A DNA stretch of 6,629 bases. It comes from Actinomycetes bacterium. Lineage in GTDB: Bacteria > Actinomycetota > Coriobacteriia > WRKU01 > WQUG01. Under the pieces are notes generated by a model. That model made no database searches, was not told where the DNA came from, and was given only the letters and a program-made list of their open reading frames with translations. Location of the stretch: NCBI GenBank assembly GCA_031268615.1, contig JAIRWZ010000133.1, positions 1 to 6,629 on the forward strand. The letters run 5' to 3'. Position numbers and translations under genes: made by a program. Positions within the stretch are counted from its first letter, which is position 1. Every line of letters begins with the position of its first letter. This document shows, one piece after another, positions 1 to 5,615 of the stretch.

Positions 1-625
1 AGCTGACATCTGTGCGCATGAGCTGCAGTTAGATGAGCGAGTACGTCCATCAGCGGTAGTCGATACGCCGCGTGGCAGCGTTACTCTGCGCTTGCGCGTC
101 CCCGGTGCGCACATGCTGCAAAATGCGCTGTTTGCTCTGGCGGTGGGCATTGCTTTGGGGATGAAGCCTGACGACATTGTTACCGCTTTGGCGGGCGCCA
201 CCACAACGGGTATGCGTTTGCAGACTCAAATGCTCACGAATTTGGGTGTTGAAATCATCAACGACGCCTACAACGCCAACCCAACCTCGATGGAGGCAGC
301 TTTGCACGTTCTGGCTGCCTGCCGCTGCGCGGGTCGCCGTGTGGCGGTGTTGGGTGAAATGCGGGAATTGGGAGAGCTTGCGCCCGGCGCGCATGAGGCT
401 GTGTTGCGCAAGGCGCGCGAACTGGAGATTGACGCCATCTTTACCCTGGGCGGCCTCTGGCCCGGAGGGGAAGCAGGAATGGACGTACTCACTCAAAAGG
501 TGGAAGAGTATCTGCGGCCGGGTGACGTGGTATTGGTGAAAGGCTCGCGCGGCGTCGCGATGGAGCGAGTCGTGCAGGCTTTGGCGCGGGCTGACGCGTC
601 CTTGGAGGAACCGAAATCATGCTGA
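1..625 (+). CDS. murF: UDP-N-acetylmuramoyl-tripeptide--D-alanyl-D-alanine ligase (MurF), 3' part
   Basis: MurF is a cytoplasmic ATP-dependent Mur ligase that adds D-Ala-D-Ala to the UDP-MurNAc-tripeptide. The frame is open from base 2, so the N-terminal domain and P-loop lie upstream of the window; 207 residues remain. Visible landmarks are the end of the central domain with PGAHMLQNALFALAVG (bases 101-148), the family signature NDAYNANP (260-283) followed by TSMEAAL, VLGEMRELGELAPGAHE in the C-terminal domain, and VKGSRGVAMERVV near the end. NDAYNANP and KGSR together separate MurF from MurC, MurD and MurE. The usual HNxxN motif reads HMLQN here. The stretch between FTLGG and the final RPGDVVLVKGSR looks a little shorter than in familiar MurF proteins. 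The stop codon (623-625) lies inside the start of mraY, a 7-nt overlap. Identity is very secure; only the 5' end is missing. Confidence 0.96.
   Translation, partial: ADICAHELQLDERVRPSAVVDTPRGSVTLRLRVPGAHMLQNALFALAVGIALGMKPDDIVTALAGATTTGMRLQTQMLTNLGVEIINDAYNANPTSMEAALHVLAACRCAGRRVAVLGEMRELGELAPGAHEAVLRKARELEIDAIFTLGGLWPGGEAGMDVLTQKVEEYLRPGDVVLVKGSRGVAMERVVQALARADASLEEPKSC
604..609 (+). promoter_or_regulatory. Ribosome binding site for mraY
   Basis: GGAGGA sits 9 nt before the mraY ATG and inside the last codons of murF. It supports ATG 619 as the start and coupled translation with murF. Confidence 0.7.
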
Positions 626-1752
626 CGAAATTGGCCCAATATCCGACCTTTCAGGTGTTTTTGATTTTGGCCGCTGCTGCCGTGCTGGTTGCTACGGTCA
701 CGCCGGCGCTCATCAGTTTTTTGAAATCGCGTGGGATTGGGCAGCAGATTCGCGCGGAGGGCGTGCAGGGGCACTTAACGAAGGCCGGTACGCCGACGAT
801 GGGCGGCGTGATGGTGCTGATTATCGCGGTCCTGCTGGTCGCCGCGATGGTGTATTTTGCGTATCCGGATGTCGCTACGTCCAGCGTGAAAAAGCTGGTG
901 AATTTTAATCGGGGGATTCGTGGGGCGGTGCTGGTGGCCGGAAGTATGCTCGCCTGCGGTCTGCTGGGTTTGATTGACGACTGGATTAAGGTGAGCCGTG
1001 AGCGCAGTCTGGGCCTGTCGTCCTGGCAGAAAATTGTCGGGCAGGTACTCATTGCGACCGCCATAACCCTGATTTCCGTCAACTGGGTTGGTACTGACCT
1101 GCAACTGCGCATACCCGCCACAAATGCCTACCTCGCGCTGGATGGGATATCGACGACGCTGCCGTTTTTGCGTGGCGCTCATGCGCCGGGACCGGGGGGT
1201 GCCTGGATTATTCCTTGGCTGTACCTGCTGTTTGCACTGATTATGCTGGTGGGTATGGCGAACGCCGTTAATCTGACTGACGGGCTGGATGGCCTGGCCG
1301 CCGGGTCAGTGATGATTGTTGCCCTGGTGTTCGCGGCGATTGCCTATGCCCAGAATTCACTGCCCATATCACTGGTGGCGGCGGGTGTGGCTGGTGGCTG
1401 TATCGGATTTTTGTGGTGGAATTGCTATCCGGCTGACATATTTATGGGCGACACGGGCAGCCTGGGTCTGGGTGGCGCCTTGGGCGCTTTGGCGATGGTG
1501 ACGAAAACCGAGTTGCTGCTGCCGATTATCGGCGGCATATTCGTTCTGGAAGCCCTGTCGGTCGTCATTCAGGTGTTGGTATTTAAGCGTACGCATAAGC
1601 GGGTATTCAAAATGGCGCCGATTCATCACCACTTTGAGATGTGTGGTTGGTCGGAAACAAAAATCATGGTGCGTTTTTGGATTATTACGGGTACCTTGGC
1701 GGCTCTGGGTTTTTCGATTTACTTTTTCCAGTCAACCAGGCTGGGAGGATAA
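619..1752 (+). CDS. mraY: Phospho-N-acetylmuramoyl-pentapeptide-transferase (MraY)
   Basis: MraY is a polytopic membrane enzyme that transfers phospho-MurNAc-pentapeptide from UDP to undecaprenyl phosphate, giving lipid I. The 377-residue product has the family's ordered motifs: HLTKAGTPTMGG at about residues 52-63, the first aspartate pair in LIDDWIK (D120, D121), NLTDGLDGLAAG with N218, D221 and D224, FMGDTGSLGLGG with D278, and the triple histidine H336-H338 in APIHHHFE. About ten hydrophobic segments fit the known fold. It is slightly longer than familiar MraY proteins (about 320-360 residues); the extra length seems to sit in a loop around residues 80-100 and a Gly/Pro-rich loop around 175-194. 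The ATG overlaps the end of murF by 7 nt and is preceded by GGAGGA. The TAA stop directly abuts the murD ATG. Identity is certain from the motifs; all catalytic acidic residues expected for the family are present. Confidence 0.98.
   Translation: MLTKLAQYPTFQVFLILAAAAVLVATVTPALISFLKSRGIGQQIRAEGVQGHLTKAGTPTMGGVMVLIIAVLLVAAMVYFAYPDVATSSVKKLVNFNRGIRGAVLVAGSMLACGLLGLIDDWIKVSRERSLGLSSWQKIVGQVLIATAITLISVNWVGTDLQLRIPATNAYLALDGISTTLPFLRGAHAPGPGGAWIIPWLYLLFALIMLVGMANAVNLTDGLDGLAAGSVMIVALVFAAIAYAQNSLPISLVAAGVAGGCIGFLWWNCYPADIFMGDTGSLGLGGALGALAMVTKTELLLPIIGGIFVLEALSVVIQVLVFKRTHKRVFKMAPIHHHFEMCGWSETKIMVRFWIITGTLAALGFSIYFFQSTRLGG
1743..1748 (+). promoter_or_regulatory. Ribosome binding site for murD
   Basis: GGGAGG lies in the last codons of mraY, 4 nt before the murD ATG. 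The spacing is short but usable. It supports ATG 1753, which follows the mraY stop with no gap. Confidence 0.65.
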
Positions 1753-3045
1753 ATGAGTGCGTCTGTGGAACTGTTTGCCAACCAGGACATTCTGATATGT
1801 GGCATGGGTGTGTCCGGACAGGCGGCTTTGCGTTGGTTCGAATGTTGCAGTGAGGCGCGCGGTGTGACGACGGTGGCCGATGTGGATGAAGTGGAAGGGT
1901 CGTTTGATGTGGCGGTAATGTCTCCGGGTATTGCTCCGCACACGGCTTTGTTTCGTTCTGCCATCGCCGCTGCCACAGAGCTGATAAGCGAGCCGGAGCT
2001 GGCCTGGCGCGTTGCTCCAAAGACCATTACCTGGGTGGCAATCACCGGAACAAACGGAAAGACTACGACGGTCTCGTTGCTGACTCATCTGTTAGAAGGC
2101 GCGGGCATTGCCGCCGTCAGCGTGGGCAATATCGGCATGCCTCCCACCGAAGCGCTCCTGCGCGTTGCGGAGGGACTGCTGCCGTCTAACATCGTGTTTG
2201 TGTGCGAGATGAGTTCTTTTCAGTTAGAACTGAGCCCGACCTTTGCTCCTGGGTTGGCAGCGGTGCTTAACATTAGCCCCGACCACGAAGATTGGCATGG
2301 CAGTTTTGCGGCCTACCGTGACGCGAAATTGCGTCTGGCGCGACAGACTGGTCAGGCAGGGGGCATGGTTTTGTGGGGAGAAGAGCTGCAAGGCGACGAG
2401 GACCTGGTGTCCGAACTGTCCCTTGTGGGAGAACATAACCGACAAAACGCGCGGGTGGCGATAGGGTTGGCACGCGAGCTGGGGGCGGCGGACGCTGCGC
2501 TGGTGGCAGGCCTACGTTCGTTTCAGGCGGGACCTCATCGTTTGCAGTTCGTCGCGACGCGACGGGGTGTTGACTACTACGATGATTCCAAAGCTACCAA
2601 TCCCGGCGCTGTCCTCAAAGCGCTCACCGCTTTTCCTGACCGGGAAATTACTTTGTTGGTTGGCGGCCGCAATAAAGGTATCGACTTTTGCGATTTTGCC
2701 GCAGCCGCTCTGCCTTTGGTGACGCGGGTACTCTGTTTTGGGGAGGCGGGCGCGGAGCTGTCTGAAGCTTTTGGCGCGGCTGCCCGGCGCTACGCGAGCA
2801 TGGAAGAGGCCGTCGCCGCTGCGACGGAACTGACGGGTCTCGGCGGCGTTGTGTTATTGTCCCCGGCTAATACCTCCTGGGACCAGTTCGCTTCTTATCA
2901 AGAGCGTGGGCGTGCCTTCGCGCAACAGGTGGACGCGCTGGCGGAGGAGGCGACGTTGGTGGAGCTTGAAGATGTGGCAGCAGGGGCGAGCGCGACGTTC
3001 GCGGGAGCAGGGGACAGCGCGGTAAGGAGAGCGCATGTCTCGTAA
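1753..3045 (+). CDS. murD: UDP-N-acetylmuramoyl-L-alanine--D-glutamate ligase (MurD)
   Basis: MurD is a cytoplasmic ATP-dependent ligase that adds D-glutamate to UDP-MurNAc-L-Ala. The 430-residue product has a UDP-binding N-terminal domain starting with ICGMGVSGQAA (about 15-25) and SPGIAPH (57-63). The central domain carries the P-loop GTNGKTTT (99-106), SVGNIG, EMSSFQLELS, LNISPDHEDW, and YRDAKLRL with K192 as the expected carbamylated lysine. The HNRQN motif is at 228-232. The C-terminal domain has PHRLQF, DDSKATNPGA (277-286), LVGGRNKGIDF and SPANTSWDQFASYQERG. SSFQLE plus DSKATN is diagnostic for MurD. Two things are unusual. The segment between K192 and HNxxN is only 37 residues, roughly 30 shorter than in E. 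coli MurD. After the usual end near residue 396 there is a 34-residue Ala/Glu-rich tail with no recognised motif. The gene abuts mraY and overlaps ftsW by 11 nt. Start ATG 1753 has a ribosome binding site and gives a normal N-terminus. Confidence 0.97.
   Translation: MSASVELFANQDILICGMGVSGQAALRWFECCSEARGVTTVADVDEVEGSFDVAVMSPGIAPHTALFRSAIAAATELISEPELAWRVAPKTITWVAITGTNGKTTTVSLLTHLLEGAGIAAVSVGNIGMPPTEALLRVAEGLLPSNIVFVCEMSSFQLELSPTFAPGLAAVLNISPDHEDWHGSFAAYRDAKLRLARQTGQAGGMVLWGEELQGDEDLVSELSLVGEHNRQNARVAIGLARELGAADAALVAGLRSFQAGPHRLQFVATRRGVDYYDDSKATNPGAVLKALTAFPDREITLLVGGRNKGIDFCDFAAAALPLVTRVLCFGEAGAELSEAFGAAARRYASMEEAVAAATELTGLGGVVLLSPANTSWDQFASYQERGRAFAQQVDALAEEATLVELEDVAAGASATFAGAGDSAVRRAHVS
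3023..3029 (+). promoter_or_regulatory. Ribosome binding site for ftsW
   Basis: TAAGGAG, a full consensus Shine-Dalgarno, lies 5 nt before ATG 3035 and inside the end of murD. It is the strongest such site in the window and fixes the ftsW start. Confidence 0.8.
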
Positions 3046-4564
3046 AAAGACAGAACAAAAGGCAAGTACGCGCGGCGGTACCGCGAAGCGGCGTCAGGCC
3101 GGGTCAGCGGCGGCAGCACTTCCCGCGGCGCGCTATGGCTTACTGATTGGGGTGGCGATACTGCTTGCCCTCAGCCTTATCATGGCTTTTTCTGCTTCCA
3201 GTGGGGAAGCGGTTATCAATCAGGTCACCAAAAGCGCAGCCGAGCTGACGAAACAAGGTCGTGACCCCTCGACGGCAGCTTTGCAGATTCAACCTTTTAT
3301 CTCGGGGTTTCGTCAGCTGATTTTTATTATTGTGGGCGCTCTTGGCGCTTTTTTGATTTCACGTTTTGACTACCACAAGCTGAACCCCCTTGCGCGTGGC
3401 TTGGGCTGGGTTGTCATTATTGCTCTTTTTCTGCTGCTTGTTCTGGGCGAGCGTGTGTTAGGCTCAACGCGTTGGTATGACTTGGGCATCCTCTCTATCC
3501 AGCCTTCAGAATTTGCTAAGCCAATCCTTTTGGTGGTGGCTGCTTCGTTTTGTGCTGTTCACAGCCTTCGCGAACAGGGCGGGAATCTGCTCACTCGGAG
3601 TGTGTGGACAACGTTGCTTATGGTTGGCGGTTCTCTGGTGCTTGTTCTGTTAGAGCCTGATATGGGTTCGACCGCCATCCTCTTTGTCGGTTTGTCGGTC
3701 GTATTGGTACTCTGCGAATGGCCTTGGTATCTGCCGGGAGGTCTTGCCATCGTCGCTGTGGCGATAGGCGCTCTGCGGGTCACATTCAGCAATGGCTATG
3801 CGTCGGGTCGCCTGTCAGACTTCATCGCAAAATGGACGCGTGGCGTCACGGCCCATCAAACCCTGCAAGCCGAATACGCCTTAGGTTCCGGCGGAGTGAC
3901 GGGGCTTGGACCCGGATTGTCACGACAAAAGTTTCGGTATCTACCCGAGGCGCAAAACGACTTTATCATTGCCATCATCGGTGAAGAATTGGGACTCATT
4001 GGTACCGGTTTGGTGTTGGTTGGTTTTGCCCTCATCCTCTTTGGGGGTATGCGTATTGCCTCCGGCGCTAAAGACAAGTTGGGTCGCGCCATCGCCGGTG
4101 GCGCGACCGTCATGTTAGTGTTTCAGGCTGTTCTCAATATCTTTGCGGTCATCAGTCTGGGACCGGTGACGGGAAAGCCGCTGCCCTTTGTGACGCTGGG
4201 CGGGTCTTCCATGCTTTCGTCTTTTGCCTTGGTTGGCTTGATTCTGTCAGTTGCTCGCTCTTCAGCGCCCTCGTCTCGTCGGGCCGTGTCAGGCAGCGCA
4301 GAGCGTTCCGGGTCGCGCAGCTCGCGGCGCTCTGACGGGGACGGCCTGTCCTCCTCGTTGGAAGACAGGCACGATGATGGTGACGCGGGAGGCCACGGGC
4401 ACAGGCCCAAACGCAAACGTGGGCGCCGACATCGTGGACGAGCAGCGGTCTCTGCGAAAGGAACCGGGGAGGTGGACGATGATGGCGAAGCCGACGAGGA
4501 AGGTGATTTTGAGTGGCGGTGGGACCGCGGGGCACATCTATCCCGCTCTCGCTCTGGCGACTGA
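3035..4564 (+). CDS. ftsW: SEDS-family septal peptidoglycan glycosyltransferase FtsW
   Basis: FtsW polymerises lipid II at the division septum together with a class B penicillin-binding protein. The 509-residue product has a basic N-terminus (1-30), then about ten membrane segments (first near 32-53, last near 385-407). SEDS signatures are visible: LGSTRWYDLG (142-151), SIQPSEFAKP (154-163), LEPDMGSTAI (206-215), YLPEAQNDFIIAIIGEELG (302-320) with D309 at the position of the catalytic aspartate, and the PLPFVTLGGSS stretch (382-392). Position between murD and murG favours FtsW over RodA. The first extracytoplasmic loop (about 55-93) is around twice the usual length. After residue 408 comes a 101-residue hydrophilic tail with Ser/Arg-rich, acidic (433-452), strongly basic (458-469) and again acidic (479-492) blocks, ending in an SRSRSGD stretch. 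Such long charged tails are typical of actinobacterial FtsW. The last 28 codons and the stop overlap murG in another frame. Core identity is secure; the tail's exact end is less certain. Confidence 0.95.
   Translation: MSRKKTEQKASTRGGTAKRRQAGSAAAALPAARYGLLIGVAILLALSLIMAFSASSGEAVINQVTKSAAELTKQGRDPSTAALQIQPFISGFRQLIFIIVGALGAFLISRFDYHKLNPLARGLGWVVIIALFLLLVLGERVLGSTRWYDLGILSIQPSEFAKPILLVVAASFCAVHSLREQGGNLLTRSVWTTLLMVGGSLVLVLLEPDMGSTAILFVGLSVVLVLCEWPWYLPGGLAIVAVAIGALRVTFSNGYASGRLSDFIAKWTRGVTAHQTLQAEYALGSGGVTGLGPGLSRQKFRYLPEAQNDFIIAIIGEELGLIGTGLVLVGFALILFGGMRIASGAKDKLGRAIAGGATVMLVFQAVLNIFAVISLGPVTGKPLPFVTLGGSSMLSSFALVGLILSVARSSAPSSRRAVSGSAERSGSRSSRRSDGDGLSSSLEDRHDDGDAGGHGHRPKRKRGRRHRGRAAVSAKGTGEVDDDGEADEEGDFEWRWDRGAHLSRSRSGD
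4344..4370 (+). other. Perfect-arm inverted repeat (possible RNA hairpin) in the ftsW tail
   Basis: GCCTGTC (4344-4350) and its exact reverse complement GACAGGC (4364-4370) flank TCC/GGA, which also pair across one C-A mismatch, leaving a 5-nt loop (tcgtt). The stem is about 11 bp. It sits about 110 nt upstream of the murG start and has no T-run after it, so it does not look like an intrinsic terminator. It may be chance in GC-rich coding DNA, or an mRNA structure affecting ftsW or murG. Confidence 0.4.
4466..4472 (+). promoter_or_regulatory. Ribosome binding site for murG, decides the start
   Basis: GGGGAGG is 6 nt before ATG 4479 and 9 nt before ATG 4482. Upstream in-frame ATG codons (for example 4251) would add up to 76 residues unlike any MurG N-terminus, so this site sets the start at 4479 or 4482. 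It lies wholly within the ftsW tail. Confidence 0.75.
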
Positions 4565-5615
4565 GCTGAAGTCTCGTGGTATCGAAGTGCTGTATATCGG
4601 TACCCCGAAGGGGATTGAGGCGCAGCTGGTTCCGGCAGCTGGTTTGTCTTTTACTGCCGTGAGCGCCGCAGGTTTTGACCGCAGTCGTCCGTGGACCTTC
4701 GTAAGCTCTGGCTATCAGGTGTTTAAGAGCGCCTGCATTACCCGCGCTCTGTTGCGCGAGGAACAGGCGGACGCGGTGGTGGGCTTTGGCGGGTATGCCG
4801 CCATTCCCGCTGCTCTGGCGGCTGGCTGGCTGAAGATACCGCTGTCGCTGCATGAGCAGAACTCTGTTATGGGCATGACGAATCGCTTTCTGGCGAAACG
4901 AGCCGCCTTTGTTGGGGTCACCTATCCCGATACGCTGGAATGCGCCGAACGGCTTAGCCGGGGCAGCGCCGAAGTGGTGGGAAATCCGGTACGCGCTGAA
5001 ATTTTCAACGCGGCTTTGCGGCGTCAGAATCTGCGGGCTGCTGCTGGCATTGAAAAAGACGAAGTGGCGCTGCTGGTGTTTGGTGGCAGTGCCGGGGCTC
5101 GTCATTTGAACAAGGCTCTGTTGGGGCTGGCGCCGCAGTTGGCCGACAATCCGCAATTGCGTCTTATCCACGCCACCGGCCGGGCAGAATACGATACGGT
5201 ACGGGCTGGTGTGGACGCGCTCACTCCGTCGCTGCGGGAGCGCTGGGAATTGCGGCCCTATATTGACGACATGCCCGCGGCGCTTTCAATCGCTGACGTC
5301 GCGCTGACGCGTGCCGGGGCGACAACGATTGCCGAGCTGACGGCGGCTGGATTGCCGTCGGTGTTGGTGCCCTACCCCTTTGCGACCGACGACCATCAGA
5401 CCGGCAACGCCCGCGCGGTGGTGGCGGCTGGCGGTGCGGTTATGGTGCCCGACGCCGAGATAGATGGCCCGGCGTTGTCGCAGGTCTTGTTTCCGCTGCT
5501 TTACGACGCGACGCGGCGTGCTACCATGGCTAAGGCGGCGCGCGGTTTGGCGCGCAGCGACGCGGCGGCTCGGTTGGCCGATGGGATTTGCGCGACGATT
5601 GGAGTGGAGTGTTGA
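4479..5615 (+). CDS. murG: UDP-N-acetylglucosamine--lipid I GlcNAc transferase (MurG)
   Basis: MurG is a peripheral inner-face membrane GT-B glycosyltransferase (family GT28) that adds GlcNAc to lipid I, giving lipid II. From ATG 4479 the product is 378 residues, close to the family norm (about 355-365). The N-terminal domain has the glycine-rich loop LSGGGTAGHIYPALALA (11-27, H19), VGFGGYAAIP and LHEQNSVMG (H125-N128). The C-terminal nucleotide-sugar domain has FGGSAGARHLNKAL (G202-A207), PYIDDM, TRAGATTIAEL (277-287, E286) and DDHQTGNA (304-311, Q307), the positions that bind UDP-GlcNAc in characterised MurG. Start choice: the frame is open upstream to 4251, but those residues are non-conserved, and the glycine loop normally lies about ten residues from the N-terminus. 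ATG 4479 or 4482, behind GGGGAGG, is therefore preferred. The first 86 nt overlap the end of ftsW in a different frame. The stop overlaps murC by 4 nt. Identity is certain; the start is good to within one codon. Confidence 0.97.
   Translation: MMAKPTRKVILSGGGTAGHIYPALALATELKSRGIEVLYIGTPKGIEAQLVPAAGLSFTAVSAAGFDRSRPWTFVSSGYQVFKSACITRALLREEQADAVVGFGGYAAIPAALAAGWLKIPLSLHEQNSVMGMTNRFLAKRAAFVGVTYPDTLECAERLSRGSAEVVGNPVRAEIFNAALRRQNLRAAAGIEKDEVALLVFGGSAGARHLNKALLGLAPQLADNPQLRLIHATGRAEYDTVRAGVDALTPSLRERWELRPYIDDMPAALSIADVALTRAGATTIAELTAAGLPSVLVPYPFATDDHQTGNARAVVAAGGAVMVPDAEIDGPALSQVLFPLLYDATRRATMAKAARGLARSDAAARLADGICATIGVEC
5601..5604 (+). promoter_or_regulatory. Ribosome binding site for murC
   Basis: GGAG lies 7 nt before TTG 5612 and 4 nt before GTG 5609. 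The spacing favours TTG 5612, whose bases form a TTGA overlap with the murG stop, but GTG 5609 cannot be excluded. A second GGAG at 5606-5609 is too close to either codon. Confidence 0.5.

Noticed and set aside
2212..2231. AGTTCT/AGAACT inverted repeat in murD
   Set aside because: Short 6-bp AT-containing arms with an 8-nt loop inside the codons for the conserved SSFQLE motif; expected by chance and constrained by the protein.
4251..4478. In-frame upstream extension of murG by 76 residues
   Set aside because: The residues resemble no MurG N-terminus, and a good ribosome binding site precedes ATG 4479; the stretch is better explained as the ftsW tail read in another frame.
4152..5171. 339-codon open frame on the minus strand opposite ftsW and murG
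   Set aside because: It is antisense to two certain genes, has no recognisable domain and looks like low-complexity shadow coding in GC-rich DNA.
5164..5172. TTATCCACG, one base from a DnaA box
   Set aside because: A single near-match inside conserved murG codons, with no cluster and no AT-rich region nearby.
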